NCBI GenBank assembly: GCA_003153395.1
Contig: PLYP01000002.1
Location: forward strand, 30,634 to 94,633
Reading direction: 5' to 3'
Source of the DNA: Candidatus Saccharimonadota bacterium
GTDB taxonomy: Bacteria > Patescibacteriota > Saccharimonadia > Saccharimonadales > UBA4665
DNA: 64,000 nucleotides
Shown: positions 50,707-59,952 of the stretch, piece after piece
How positions within the stretch are numbered: position 1 is the first letter of the stretch
How the letters are laid out: every line of letters begins with the position of its first letter
Program-made: the position numbers and the translations under genes
Notes under the pieces: generated by a model
The model's database searches: none
Told to the model about the DNA's origin: nothing
The model's input: only the letters and a program-made list of their open reading frames with translations

Positions 50707-50994
50707 CTAGTTATTTTTTCGTTCTTGATATCTTTGTTGAGACAAAATACCCAGTTCAATGCACTCACTTGGGCTAAAGCCAAGATCATCACACCACCTA
50801 ATAGTTGAAAATATTACGTTTCCTAATTCTTTTTTTAATTCTTTTTCGTCCACCGGCATACCTTCAGCCTTGTCTCTGGCGTAGCGATGCAAGTCGCCAA
50901 TAGTTACACCCTGTCTTATTAGTACTTCATCAATACTAAGTTTGTCATCGCCCCATATTTCCCGAGCTTTTTTTAGTAATTCGTCTATTGTCAT
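50707..50994 (-). CDS. MazG-like NTP pyrophosphohydrolase-related protein
   Basis: The C-terminal half reads KKELGNVIFSTIRWCDDLGF, then SPSECIELGI, matching the second helix pair of MazG-like all-alpha enzymes (consensus EELGDVLF). The metal-binding Asp is Asn here, so activity is in doubt. The N-terminal helix holds KKAREIWGDDKLS. The ATG at 50994 is preferred, as TAATAT ends 6 nt upstream; the ATG at 51000 would be inside the promoter spacing. Confidence 0.6.
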   Translation of the reverse strand: MTIDELLKKAREIWGDDKLSIDEVLIRQGVTIGDLHRYARDKAEGMPVDEKELKKELGNVIFSTIRWCDDLGFSPSECIELGILSQQRYQERKNN

Positions 50995-51006
50995 AAACAT
51001 ATATTA
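50995..51006 (-). promoter_or_regulatory. Leaderless-type promoter of the MazG-like gene
   Basis: TAATAT at 51006-51001, 6 nt, then the ATG at 50994. Confidence 0.5.
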
Positions 51007-51021
51007 CACTTATGTTTGTAT

Positions 51022-52059
51022 TTAAAGTAGCGAAGATTGCTTTTTGTTTGGCAAGGGTGACTTATTGAGATGTCTATAACCTTTTGGAGTAACTTTCCGG
51101 CCTCGAGGGGTTCGCTCAAGCAGTCCAATTTGCATTAGATATGGCTCATAGAAGTCCTCTATAGTGCCTCGTTCCTCAGAGGTTAGTGCCGCAAGGGTTT
51201 CAAGTCCAACCGGACCGCCGTTATAGTTTTCAATAATTGCGTTAAGAAGGCGTCTGTCAGATGTATCAAGTCCCAGCTCGTCTATGTCTAGTAGTTCAAG
51301 TGCCTTAAAACTAATCGGTGAATCTATTATGCCATCACCATTGACGTCTGCATAATCTCTTACACGTTTTAACAATCTGTTAGCTATACGCGGAGTAAGC
51401 CGTGACCTTTTAGCAAGTTCACCGGCTGCCGCTTTATCTATTTTTACATTTAGTATCTTAGCGGCCCTTTTAATTATCTGCTCAACTTCACTGGGAGTAT
51501 AAAATTCAAGGCGATGTATCATGCCAAAGCGGTCCCGGAGTGGTGCGGCTAGTGATCCGGTTCTAGTGGTGGCGCCAATTATTGTAAAAGTCGGCAAATC
51601 TAATCGTAGAGATTTTGCAGATGGTCCTTTTCCTAGAATTATGTCTAATTTAAAATCTTCCATAGCAGAATAAAGAACTTCTTCGACCGTACGATTAAGC
51701 CTATGGATTTCATCTATAAAGAGTATGTCGCCGTCTTGCAGATTAGTCAGCAAGCTGGCTAAGTCACCCGATCTCTCTATTGCTGGACCGGATGTAACTC
51801 TAATCTGGCTACCCATTTCATGGGCAATGACGCTGGCCATCGTGGTTTTTCCCAGTCCTGGAGGTCCATGAAGCAGTATATGATCTAGCGGTTCTCCACG
51901 TTTCGTTGCGGCATCTATCGCAAGCTTTATGTTCTCTTTAAGACGATCTTGACCAATGTAGTTTACGAAATCTCTTGGGCGAAGAGTAACTTCGATTTCT
52001 TTTTCTTCTTCCTGGTCGTCCTGGTCATGTACGCCCGTATTGATAATACGATCAATCAT
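51022..52059 (-). CDS. ruvB: Holliday junction branch-migration ATPase RuvB
   Basis: AAA+ motor acting with RuvA. Motifs: [14 protein letters not shown], Walker [14 protein letters not shown], sensor/Walker [34 protein letters not shown], and the C-terminal winged helix with [16 protein letters not shown]. Length 345 is normal. Although it lies near ruvA and ruvC on the same strand, it has its own promoter: TATAAT ends 6 nt before the ATG. Confidence 0.98.
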   Translation of the reverse strand: MIDRIINTGVHDQDDQEEEKEIEVTLRPRDFVNYIGQDRLKENIKLAIDAATKRGEPLDHILLHGPPGLGKTTMASVIAHEMGSQIRVTSGPAIERSGDLASLLTNLQDGDILFIDEIHRLNRTVEEVLYSAMEDFKLDIILGKGPSAKSLRLDLPTFTIIGATTRTGSLAAPLRDRFGMIHRLEFYTPSEVEQIIKRAAKILNVKIDKAAAGELAKRSRLTPRIANRLLKRVRDYADVNGDGIIDSPISFKALELLDIDELGLDTSDRRLLNAIIENYNGGPVGLETLAALTSEERGTIEDFYEPYLMQIGLLERTPRGRKVTPKGYRHLNKSPLPNKKQSSLL

Positions 52060-52071
52060 GTCTTTATTATA
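52060..52071 (-). promoter_or_regulatory. Leaderless-type promoter of ruvB
   Basis: TATAAT at 52071-52066, exactly 6 nt, then the ATG at 52059. Confidence 0.6.
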
Positions 52072-52093
52072 CCCTTACTATATGGCATCCACA

Positions 52094-52912
52094 TTAGGGA
52101 ATCCTTGTACCGCTCCATAGAAAATGTTTATTCTGATCCTGCGACTTAAGCTTACTTAGATCCTCAGCGTCCAGCTGGAAGTCAAAAATATCTATATTTT
52201 CCTTGATTCTGGAAGGGGTAACTGATTTAGGGATTATTACTAGGCCTTGGTCAATTAGAAAACGCAGCATTATCTGAGCATAAGTTTTGTTATATTTCTG
52301 AGCTATTTTAGTAACGACGGCGTTATCCATTACGTGCGCTCTAGCAAGAGGCGAGTAAGCTTCGGCTTGAATATTATTCTTACTGCAATATGCAATGAGC
52401 TCTGGTTGCTGCAAAAAAACATGAAGTTCGACTTGATTGATTACCGGTTTGGTATTTTTGTAACTATTCATCTCTTCCAAATGCTTAATAGTGTAATTGC
52501 TGACCCCTATACTTTTAGCCCCTCCGGCTTTTTGAATTTCTTCTAATGCTAACCAAGCTTTTTTTCTAAGAACGGGAACTGGAAAATGCAGTAGAAGTAA
52601 ATCTACATAGTCCGTTTGAAGTTTTTCTAACGATTCTTTGAAGCTTTCGTGCACCTGGTTTTGTCCAAAGTTAGTAAATGCTATCTTAGTAGTAATATAT
52701 AATTCTTCCCTCTTAAGACCGCTATTTTTCCAAGAGTTGCCGAGCATCTGCTCGTTTCTATAGAACTGAGCCGTATCGAAATGCCTATAACCAAATTCGA
52801 TGGCGCTATCAAAGGCAGTCTTAAATTCGTTTTCGTCCTTAACCTGCCATAACCCTAGGCCTATTTGTGGTATCTCATTTTGATCAGCAAGACTTATTAG
52901 GGGTACGCTCAT
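52094..52912 (-). CDS. Aldo/keto reductase
   Basis: NADPH-dependent carbonyl reductase with a TIM-barrel fold. The catalytic tetrad is visible: Asp and Tyr in GYRHFDTAQFYRNE, Lys in YITTKIAF and His in DLLLLHFP. IGVSNYTIKHLEEM and IPKSVTPSRIKENIDIFDF are family motifs. It is inserted between ruvA and ruvB, starting with a 4-nt overlap with the ruvA stop, so it is in the ruvCA operon. It is probably a generic detoxifying enzyme. Confidence 0.94.
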   Translation of the reverse strand: MSVPLISLADQNEIPQIGLGLWQVKDENEFKTAFDSAIEFGYRHFDTAQFYRNEQMLGNSWKNSGLKREELYITTKIAFTNFGQNQVHESFKESLEKLQTDYVDLLLLHFPVPVLRKKAWLALEEIQKAGGAKSIGVSNYTIKHLEEMNSYKNTKPVINQVELHVFLQQPELIAYCSKNNIQAEAYSPLARAHVMDNAVVTKIAQKYNKTYAQIMLRFLIDQGLVIIPKSVTPSRIKENIDIFDFQLDAEDLSKLKSQDQNKHFLWSGTRIP

Positions 52913-53496
52913 TTCACGCCTCCTTTTAACGCTTCCTTCAGTCGCTCTTCCGTCGTTAAGCTGCTGTCTACATCTTTCAGAGCATTAACCGCGTCACTAG
53001 CAGAGTAGCCTAGGGCAATCAGGGCTGCAACTGCTTCATCATCGTTAAGGCTCACGCTGGCGCTTAGAATATCTTTAAGACTGGCGTCACTTGATAAAAG
53101 TCCAACCTTGTCTTTTAGGTCCACGACAAGTCTTTCCGCAACTCTTTTGCCTACTCCGTTTGCCTGCTGAATAAAGCGGGTATCACCTGAAGCTATGGCT
53201 TGTTTAACTGCTCCTACTGATCCTATACTTAACACGTTAAGGGCCATTTTAGGTCCGACGCCATTTACTTGTAGCAACTGTTCAAAGAGGTTCTGAGTTT
53301 CTCGCTCTAAAAATCCAAAGAGATCATGGGCTTGCTCCCTGACATGCTCGTAGATATATACTTTCGTTAGCTCATTAAGTTGGATTAGGGATAGGTCTTC
53401 GCTTGTGACATATACGCCGTAACCCACACCCTGAACATCAATAACAATGCTATCCAAAAATTTTTCACTAACTTGGCCGATAAGCGTTGCGATCAT
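52909..53496 (-). CDS. ruvA: Holliday junction DNA helicase subunit RuvA
   Basis: Tetrameric junction-binding protein. N-terminal OB fold (MIATLIGQVSEKF; DVQGVGYGVYV), central HhH motifs (VNGVGPKMALNVL; ANGVGKRVAERLVVDLKDK) and the C-terminal UBA-like domain that contacts RuvB (NDDEAVAALIALGYSASDAV). Length 195 is normal. It lies 9 nt after ruvC. Confidence 0.97.
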   Translation of the reverse strand: MIATLIGQVSEKFLDSIVIDVQGVGYGVYVTSEDLSLIQLNELTKVYIYEHVREQAHDLFGFLERETQNLFEQLLQVNGVGPKMALNVLSIGSVGAVKQAIASGDTRFIQQANGVGKRVAERLVVDLKDKVGLLSSDASLKDILSASVSLNDDEAVAALIALGYSASDAVNALKDVDSSLTTEERLKEALKGGVK

Positions 53497-53505
53497 TGTA
53501 GTTAA

Positions 53506-53976
53506 TTATCGCATAGTCATACTATGGGTTATAGCTGCCGCCAGGGCGTCGGCACAATCATCTGGTTTTGGAACTTCTTTAAGATTTAATATTACCCTGA
53601 CCATTTCCTGAATTTGCTTCTTATCCGCTCTTCCGTAGCCAGTTAAGGCTTGTTTAATCTGAAGCGGCGTATATTCAAATATTTCCAGACCTGCCTGCTT
53701 GCCGGCAAGTAGTACTACGCCTCGTGCTTGGGCCACAGTCATTGCCGTACTTACGTTCTGTGCAAAGAATAATTTTTCTACAGACATAACTTCCAATTTA
53801 TTTTGAGCAATTATGTCCGTAAGTTCATTGAATATAGTTTCCAGTCTTATCGCGTCATCTTCTTTAACCGGCGTTCTAATAACTCCAGCGTCAACTAACT
53901 GTGATTTGCCCTTAACTACATCAATTACACCAAAACCCAGTATGCCGGTTCCCGGATCGATACCTAATATTCTCAT
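53506..53976 (-). CDS. ruvC: Holliday junction resolvase RuvC
   Basis: RNase H-fold endonuclease that cuts Holliday junctions. Catalytic acidic residues: Asp7 (GIDPGTG), Glu of SVEKLFFAQN, and the Asp pair in PKPDDCADALAAA. YTPLQIKQALTGYGRADKKQ is a family motif. Length 156 is normal. Its ATG follows the IMPase stop immediately. Confidence 0.97.
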   Translation of the reverse strand: MRILGIDPGTGILGFGVIDVVKGKSQLVDAGVIRTPVKEDDAIRLETIFNELTDIIAQNKLEVMSVEKLFFAQNVSTAMTVAQARGVVLLAGKQAGLEIFEYTPLQIKQALTGYGRADKKQIQEMVRVILNLKEVPKPDDCADALAAAITHSMTMR

Positions 53977-54774
53977 TTATAAGGCCTCTAAAATATTTAG
54001 CATTTTCTGGTGTATGGTTTTATTGGCTGACATTACCGATGTCAGTCCATTTATATCATATCTTCTTTTATTGCCGTCCATATCGGTTACTATTCCTCCA
54101 GCTTCCTTAACCAGTAAAGCTATGGACGCTACATCCCATACATAGCCAGGACCGAATACTGAACAAAGCATTTCTCCGCTGGCTATCTTATTGGCTAGAT
54201 ATATTCCGGATGGTAAGTTAATATTTCTGCCATCCTCATCTCTTACAAGATCAATTACTTTACCTGGAAAGTAGCTTCTTTTTTCTGACCTTACTGTAGG
54301 GCCATGTATAGATACGCATTCATTAATAAAAGATGTGCTTTTAGAGGTATGTATCTTGGTGTTATTTAAATAAGCACCCTTACCTTTAACTGCTGAGTAA
54401 AGGTGATCCATGTAAGGATCATAAGTTACGGCTACAGTTGGCTGACCGTCTATTCGATCAACCAGAGCTATAGAGAAAGTACTGATAGGCATACCCAGAG
54501 TAAAAGGTATGGTTCCGTCAATTGGGTCAACAACCCATATTAAATCTCTATCTTCTTTATAGCTTTTTTCTTCTCCTAAGATTCCGTGCTCTGGAAACAT
54601 TTTTCTTACTTTTTCTATTACTAAGTCGTTTATCTTTAAATCTGCTATTGTAACTGGGGTGTTATCTTTTTTGGCGATCGTTCCTATATCTTCCGCCCTA
54701 AAATAGCGGCTCATAATTTTACCGGCTTCATAAGCTAATTCTTTGGCAAAGTCTAGTTCAGTTGTCTGACTCAT
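53977..54774 (-). CDS. Inositol-monophosphatase-family phosphatase
   Basis: Mg2+-dependent phosphatase of the IMPase/CysQ/histidinol-phosphatase group. Metal-binding motifs are intact: GILGEEKS (Glu-Glu), VVDPIDGTIPF and WDVASIALLVKEAGG. The substrate cannot be set. HisN-type enzymes of this family make histidinol, the HisD substrate, but nothing links this gene to the his block. The start overlaps the yebC stop by 4 nt. Confidence 0.92.
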   Translation of the reverse strand: MSQTTELDFAKELAYEAGKIMSRYFRAEDIGTIAKKDNTPVTIADLKINDLVIEKVRKMFPEHGILGEEKSYKEDRDLIWVVDPIDGTIPFTLGMPISTFSIALVDRIDGQPTVAVTYDPYMDHLYSAVKGKGAYLNNTKIHTSKSTSFINECVSIHGPTVRSEKRSYFPGKVIDLVRDEDGRNINLPSGIYLANKIASGEMLCSVFGPGYVWDVASIALLVKEAGGIVTDMDGNKRRYDINGLTSVMSANKTIHQKMLNILEAL

Positions 54775-55502
54775 AAAGAAGCAACGACTTCTTCGCTAAT
54801 TTCGAAATTAACATGGGTTGAACTAACGTCATCTAGGTCTTCGAGGGCATCCATCAGTCGCATAATCTTACCGGCCGTGGCAGCATCGGTTATTTCAACT
54901 GTATTGTTTGGAACATAGGTAAGTTCGGCTTCGCTAATTTCATAACCTTTATTACTGAGCGTCGTACGAACCTTGGCTAGGTCTTTGGGATTGGTATAAA
55001 TTACTGACCCTCCTTCTTCCTCCTGAACGTCTTCAGCACCAGCATCTAAGGCTTCCAGTATTAGGTCATCGCCGGTTTCCTTAACTCTAATTAATCCTCG
55101 GCGATCAAACTGAAAAGCTACAGATCCCTTGTCGGCAATACTCCCTCCATGTTTAGTGAAAGCTAATTTAACATCTGGATAAGTTCTATTAATGTTATCC
55201 GTAGCGCACTCCACGAGAATTGCCACTCCGCCTGGTCCATACCCTTCGTACATAACTTCCTGAAGCTCAGCCGCGTTTTTATCCTTGATTCGATCAATCG
55301 AGCGTTGAATATTAGCTGCCGGCATATTGGCAGTTTTGGCTTTATCTATTGCAAGACGAAGCGCGAAATTAGATTCGGGGTCAATACCATTTCTGGCGGC
55401 CACAGCAATACCATTGCCGAGTTTAGTGAAGATTGCACCCCTAGCGGCATCTTTTGCGCCTTTCTGGCGCTTGATAGTTGACCATTTACTGTGACCTGAC
55501 AT
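54771..55502 (-). CDS. yebC: YebC/PmpR-family protein (TACO1-like)
   Basis: Long annotated as a transcriptional regulator, now also linked to relief of ribosome stalling. Signature start MSGHSKWSTIKRQKGAKDAARG, GNGIAVAARNG, and EVMYEGYGPGGVAILVE. Length 243 is normal. It is the first gene of the yebC-IMPase-ruvC-ruvA unit; yebC next to ruvC is a widespread arrangement. TATAAT lies 11 nt before the ATG. Confidence 0.97.
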   Translation of the reverse strand: MSGHSKWSTIKRQKGAKDAARGAIFTKLGNGIAVAARNGIDPESNFALRLAIDKAKTANMPAANIQRSIDRIKDKNAAELQEVMYEGYGPGGVAILVECATDNINRTYPDVKLAFTKHGGSIADKGSVAFQFDRRGLIRVKETGDDLILEALDAGAEDVQEEEGGSVIYTNPKDLAKVRTTLSNKGYEISEAELTYVPNNTVEITDAATAGKIMRLMDALEDLDDVSSTHVNFEISEEVVASL

Positions 55503-55578
55503 TTACATCTGTTATTATACCAGATTTTAGGCTAGTTTCTAGTTTTAATGAGTCTTAATCTTACACTAAAGAGCCTTG

Positions 55579-56196
55579 TTAAATTAATGTTTTCCAGTAA
55601 TACCAGAACTTTATTATTAGTATTAGAAACACTGCTAAATACCATGTAAATAAGATATCTCCATGATGGCTAAGTATCCATTTTCTATATTTTTGTTTTA
55701 GAAATGCTAAATCAAAGTTATTCTCCTTTATATTGTACAGGGTTGTGTACCAAAGTACTGGAGGAGTAATCATCCATATGACAAAGCAGAACGGACAGAT
55801 GGCATGAATCCTAAATACTCCTTCAAAAAATAGGTATACGAAAAAGATAAAGCCGGCAAGCGCTCCTATGTTAATTATTTGCCATAGCCATTTTTTAAAA
55901 GTAGCACCCGCAAGAAGCGCAAGCCCAAACGCGCTAAGCATTCCGAAACCAATCAGTCCAAACAAAGTATTAGGAACTCCTAAAAGATTGGCCTGGCTAG
56001 TTTTCATAACCGAACCACAGCTAAGAATTGGATTTATATTACACGATGGATTATATGCAGGATTCTTAAGCACCTGTATCTTGTCATAAGTAAGTGAAAT
56101 AGCTACAATACAGCCGATTATTCCGGCAATTATATAGATGTACGGCAATGCCTTTTTTATAGTTATGCTTTTACTCATTACTTTATCTTTGAGCAT
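55579..56196 (-). CDS. Vitamin K epoxide reductase (VKOR) family protein
   Basis: Membrane protein that reoxidises disulfide carriers using quinone. Loop Cys pair in SCNINPILSCGSVMKT with NLLGVPNTLFG, and the active CPFC (HAICPFCFVIW) in a later helix. Five to six membrane helices. There is no fused thioredoxin domain. The presence of quinone-linked VKOR matches the many Cys-bearing pilins and secreted proteins in this window. The start may be the ATG at 56196 or at 56178. Confidence 0.92.
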   Translation of the reverse strand: MLKDKVMSKSITIKKALPYIYIIAGIIGCIVAISLTYDKIQVLKNPAYNPSCNINPILSCGSVMKTSQANLLGVPNTLFGLIGFGMLSAFGLALLAGATFKKWLWQIINIGALAGFIFFVYLFFEGVFRIHAICPFCFVIWMITPPVLWYTTLYNIKENNFDLAFLKQKYRKWILSHHGDILFTWYLAVFLILIIKFWYYWKTLI

Positions 56197-56345
56197 AGCA
56201 TATTTAAAAATACTTAAAAATTACTACCTCTTACTACCCAACTACCTTTATAAACCGGGCATGGTTAGCATTTCAAGAACGTCAATAGTAGCAAAGAGAG
56301 TTTATCTATGTTATATAAATATATTACTGGACTATAATGCAGTTA

Positions 56346-57293
56346 CTAGGTTTGTTCCAATCCTAAAGGGGCATCTATTTTTGGTATATCTTCTGTAGAT
56401 TCAACTAATCTTGATCTGTTCCGTTTATTTTTAGCCCATTCGCCTAGCATTAAGGCTCCTGCTACTCCATACCATATCTTGGCATTACCGACATCTTCTT
56501 GAATGGTTCTAGCGAGAGCTGGGTTATTCTTACTTATTCCGACTATTACTTCAGCTACCCCGGTAGACAGTAGCCCGACAACTCCAGCGGCATCGATACT
56601 TAAAGCTAAACTCAGCCTGCGAATGTCGGAATCTGACTGTTTCTTTATTCCGGCTACTCCTATATATGGAGTAATGCCAACCGCATAAGCTGTAAAACCT
56701 CTGCGGGCATGCCTCAGAGCAAACGATCCTAATCTTTTAATGATAGGCGCTTGCCTATTGTCGGCATTACGTTCTCTAGAAGGTGATAGACCAGGTAGTG
56801 AATTAGAAAAATGTTCTGTCAAATTAGCAAAATTTTCAGCCGATGCATTAACTGCTTTCGGGTAGTTATTAATACCGCTCTTTAAAGATCGGCCTACCGT
56901 CAGGCTCCAAGCTCCAAATATTGCTGCTGTTGCAATTCCTGCTTCAAGTGGACTCCCCGTCTGCTGCAAAATCTCTACAGTTACCGGTGGGACCAGCACT
57001 GAAGGTAATCTAGTGATCCCAACAACTTGGGTTGCAGCAACTACAGCTCCACTTAAAGTTGCTCTTGTTTTATTTTCACTTTCTTTCCAGTCGACAATAG
57101 CTGAGCTTAGAATCTTATATATTCCAATTTCAGATACTCTATTCTTAAGTTTGTCTCGTAAAGTTAAAGGTTGCACATTGAGTTCTGAATCTATTGGAAA
57201 AGCAGGTTCGACAATTGGCTCAACACATTCAGGTCGAGTTATATCCATTGCATCCAAATATATCGGGGGTATAGATGGGTCCATCTCAGACAT
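56346..57293 (-). CDS. Membrane protein of unknown function (315 aa)
   Basis: Not recognised. A Pro/Glu-rich soluble N-terminus (about 60 residues) precedes several moderately hydrophobic helices: SGAVVAATQVVGI, AGIATAAIFGAWSL, IDAAGVVGLLSTGVAEVIVG and YGVAGALMLGEW. The C-terminus is basic (KNKRNRSR) and then acidic. TATACT ends 7 nt before the ATG. Confidence 0.7.
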   Translation of the reverse strand: MSEMDPSIPPIYLDAMDITRPECVEPIVEPAFPIDSELNVQPLTLRDKLKNRVSEIGIYKILSSAIVDWKESENKTRATLSGAVVAATQVVGITRLPSVLVPPVTVEILQQTGSPLEAGIATAAIFGAWSLTVGRSLKSGINNYPKAVNASAENFANLTEHFSNSLPGLSPSRERNADNRQAPIIKRLGSFALRHARRGFTAYAVGITPYIGVAGIKKQSDSDIRRLSLALSIDAAGVVGLLSTGVAEVIVGISKNNPALARTIQEDVGNAKIWYGVAGALMLGEWAKNKRNRSRLVESTEDIPKIDAPLGLEQT

Positions 57294-57306
57294 GATAAAA
57301 AGTATA
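57294..57306 (-). promoter_or_regulatory. Leaderless-type promoter of the 315-aa membrane protein
   Basis: TATACT at 57306-57301, 7 nt, then the ATG at 57293. Confidence 0.55.
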
Positions 57307-57353
57307 ACAAAACATTTTGTAGTTTAGTTAAATTAGTTATTAAGATTTATCTG

Positions 57354-58274
57354 TTAATTAAGTGAATCAATAATGTTTTCTAAGTCCTTTTGATACTGTT
57401 CAAGCTGTGATGAATTTGCAACGCGTTTTGATTCATGCAAGCGCCAATAAAGAAAAACTGCGGCACCGAGTTTATCAAATTTTATCCAGTATCTTATCCG
57501 GTTTTCATCAATTTTTCCGCCAGCTGATTCATAACCTTGGAATAGTGCAACTTTTTCATTCTGCTTAATTTTTATTCGCCACTTGCCTCTATTGTATTCA
57601 ATATCTTCGTAGTAGACAGTTGAAAAATCTGCCATGGGATCATTAAATTTCGAGAACTCCCAGTCAATTAACCCAACTTTGTCTCCATTAACAAGTATAT
57701 TACTTGGGGTTGCATCTAAATGAATATATGAGGGCTCGATGGTATCATAAAAAGGTTGTAGTTCCTTGAACTCTGCGAATGCTTGATTAATAAGATCTCT
57801 GAGGTTTTTATGCGGATGATTTAGTAGAAATTGTTCATTTCCAAACGCTTCAGTGTATTCCAGAAATTGTTCTTTTAAATTAACCCTGGTTTCAATAGAT
57901 TTAACTTTATGAACTTCTGCGAGCAATTTGCCGAGATTATTAAACTGCACAGTATTAAGCCTGGGGCTAACTCTTCCTGGTATATAGCTCTCAAGTATCC
58001 ATAAACGATTCTTTACCTTAATATTCTCATCGAAAAATATTAGTTTAGGAATATTAGCTAAGTCTAAAAGCTTGAGAGCCCACGCTTCAGACATTAGTGT
58101 TGTTTGTCCTTCATCTTTAGCTACGCGCAGTATTACCTTTTTGTCTTCTAGGTTGAGTAGGTATGTATTATTTATTTCTCCGCCACCGAGAGAAACATAT
58201 TTACCAGTAAATCCATTTACGCCCGCTATGCTCAGAATATATTCTATGTCTTCAAGTTTAATATCGGTTTGCAT
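57354..58274 (-). CDS. APH-fold kinase (choline/aminoglycoside kinase-like)
   Basis: Small-molecule kinase of the aminoglycoside phosphotransferase family. The N-lobe has GGEINNTYLLNL and VILRVAKDEG. The catalytic loop is SYIHLDATPSNILVNGD (Asp, Asn), and the Mg-binding segment is GLIDWEFSKFNDPMADFS. The substrate is not predictable; such enzymes phosphorylate choline, sugars, homoserine or antibiotics. Length 306 is normal. A leaderless-type promoter precedes the ATG. Confidence 0.88.
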   Translation of the reverse strand: MQTDIKLEDIEYILSIAGVNGFTGKYVSLGGGEINNTYLLNLEDKKVILRVAKDEGQTTLMSEAWALKLLDLANIPKLIFFDENIKVKNRLWILESYIPGRVSPRLNTVQFNNLGKLLAEVHKVKSIETRVNLKEQFLEYTEAFGNEQFLLNHPHKNLRDLINQAFAEFKELQPFYDTIEPSYIHLDATPSNILVNGDKVGLIDWEFSKFNDPMADFSTVYYEDIEYNRGKWRIKIKQNEKVALFQGYESAGGKIDENRIRYWIKFDKLGAAVFLYWRLHESKRVANSSQLEQYQKDLENIIDSLN

Positions 58275-58286
58275 ACATCAAATATA
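58275..58286 (-). promoter_or_regulatory. Leaderless-type promoter of the APH-like gene
   Basis: TATATT at 58286-58281, 6 nt, then the ATG at 58274. Confidence 0.55.
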
Positions 58287-58328
58287 GCAAATATCTAGCG
58301 TAATAAATTATTTCTAAGGAACTTCTAG

Positions 58329-58673
58329 TTACACCTTAACTCTAACAAACAGCATTTCGTGTTCTTCATTGGATGAGTTATTAATTTTGTGCTGTGTGTT
58401 AGCCGGGAAGACAAATACATCGCCAGAAGAATAGGTATACTCTCCATCTTCATCAGCAACCTCTCCGCTGCCTTTTAAAACCACCATTATTTCTTCTGTG
58501 TCCTTATGATCATGCCAGTCAAAACTGTTACCTGCCGGTAGATAGCCATGTGTCATAGCCTCAAAATGCGTGCTCTCTAAGTGTTCAGAGCTTGCGTATA
58601 CCTTGCGAGCTCCGCTGCCACCATGCGCTTCTTCCCTTGGGATGTCTGAACTGCTGCGTTTAATTATTTTCAT
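58329..58673 (-). CDS. Single-domain cupin
   Basis: Cupin beta-barrel of 114 residues: motif 1 SFDWHDHKDTEEIMVVLKGSGE with two His and Glu as metal ligands, and motif 2 GDVFVFPANTQHKINN with the third His. A small-molecule-binding or isomerase-like role; the ligand is unknown. TATGAT ends 6 nt before the ATG. Confidence 0.9.
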   Translation of the reverse strand: MKIIKRSSSDIPREEAHGGSGARKVYASSEHLESTHFEAMTHGYLPAGNSFDWHDHKDTEEIMVVLKGSGEVADEDGEYTYSSGDVFVFPANTQHKINNSSNEEHEMLFVRVKV

Positions 58674-58685
58674 ACCATAATCATA
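58674..58685 (-). promoter_or_regulatory. Leaderless-type promoter of the cupin gene
   Basis: TATGAT at 58685-58680, 6 nt, then the ATG at 58673. Confidence 0.55.
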
Positions 58686-58790
58686 TCAAAAACAGAGGTA
58701 TTATTTACGTCTATTGTTCGAGTGGCCACTGGGGCTAAACTATTTTACGTCGCACTGTGACAGCCTGATTTCCAATAGCAGACTGTTCTC

Positions 58791-59192
58791 TTACATACAT
58801 AGCTTTGGTATGGCTTTATATATACGCCATGACGCCTGTCCTGATACATCAGTCAATGATTTAACGCGGAACTTATCCGGTTGTGCACGAGTACTTATAA
58901 TTTTTATAGCACTCAATATTTCCTTATGATTAACCAGTTCTTTAGCTTCGGCTTCTATATAAACTGCGTCTCTTGTTGGTTCAGTCATATAGATAACTAT
59001 TGCCACTTCACTTCTGTCTCTAACGTTAGAAGAATGTCGAGCATCTTTTGACGAAACCCAGTATAGAGAATTCTGATTATCAAAGGTATATGCTACTGGC
59101 GTAACCCAGGGTGTGCCAGTCTTATTGGCTGTTGAAAGAACCATATTCTCGTTAGTCTGAAGAACAGCCTGTATTCGAGCTTTATCAATCAT
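58791..59192 (-). CDS. Pyridoxamine 5'-phosphate oxidase-like flavin protein
   Basis: Split-barrel fold of the PNPOx-like family: VLSTANKTGTPWVTPVAYTF, then LYWVSSKDARHSSNVRDRSEV and the VYIEAEAKEL strand. Small members of the family bind FMN, F420 or haem and act as reductases; the cofactor is unclear. The C-terminus ends WRIYKAIPKLCM, as in pyridoxamine oxidase-like proteins. Length 133 is normal. Confidence 0.85.
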   Translation of the reverse strand: MIDKARIQAVLQTNENMVLSTANKTGTPWVTPVAYTFDNQNSLYWVSSKDARHSSNVRDRSEVAIVIYMTEPTRDAVYIEAEAKELVNHKEILSAIKIISTRAQPDKFRVKSLTDVSGQASWRIYKAIPKLCM

Positions 59193-59279
59193 ATTACTAA
59201 CTTACTATATCAACATAAGTTTAGGTATCTAAAATTGCAGGAATAAATTGCTTATAAATTAGTCAGTAGCTACGTTAGG

Positions 59280-59951
59280 CTATTTGGCGCCTATCTGCTG
59301 AAGCACAAAATCTGTATCACGAAAATCTTCAAGGATTATAGAAGCTCCGCTTGCACTCAACGATGACGTACTAATAAATCCATTTGATACACCGACTGTA
59401 TGTATAACTCTTGCACCAAGAGAAGCCTCTATATCTAGCGTTGTGTCGCCAATAGAATACACGTTTTGAATATGGTCTGCAAAACCAGCTCTTTCTATAG
59501 CTAGGGTAACTAAATCAGAACGTGTATTATGTGGGTCATCGCCATAAGCACCAACAGTGAAAAAGGAATAAATATTCACCGCTTCTAGTTTTAATTTTGT
59601 AATAGCCTTTAAGTTCCCAGTAATTAAGCCAAGTACGTGTTCTCTCTTTTGCAAAGCCTCTAACAGTTGCACTACACCGGGTAGTATTTTCACGAATGAT
59701 TTATCAAAAGACTCAGCATGAGTTTTCTCTAATTCGGTAATTAGTCCCGGTAAACTGGCATCTATTTGATGTTCATCCCAACCTTCATTTCTGAGTAGTT
59801 TCGCAAGTATAAGTCTATCTGTCATGCCGGAGAAATCTTGATCGTCATCTACGCTGAGACCATGTAAATTATGTATAGGCTTAGCGTAAGACTTATCACT
59901 TGAGTTAGTAATTAAAGTCTTATCAACGTCAAATAGATAAAGATTAGGCAT
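59280..59951 (-). CDS. HAD-family phosphatase
   Basis: Haloacid dehalogenase-like hydrolase of the phosphoglycolate-phosphatase subgroup. Motif I LYLFDVDKTLIT with the nucleophilic Asp, motif II VLGLITGN, motif III Lys in KLKLEAV, and motif IV YSIGDTTLDIEAS. Substrate unknown. The ATG at 59951 (MPNLYLFDVDK) lies 1 nt past the stop of the preceding phosphatase gene, giving a two-phosphatase operon; the frame is open further upstream. Confidence 0.9.
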   Translation of the reverse strand: MPNLYLFDVDKTLITNSSDKSYAKPIHNLHGLSVDDDQDFSGMTDRLILAKLLRNEGWDEHQIDASLPGLITELEKTHAESFDKSFVKILPGVVQLLEALQKREHVLGLITGNLKAITKLKLEAVNIYSFFTVGAYGDDPHNTRSDLVTLAIERAGFADHIQNVYSIGDTTLDIEASLGARVIHTVGVSNGFISTSSLSASGASIILEDFRDTDFVLQQIGAK

Positions 59952-59952
59952 A

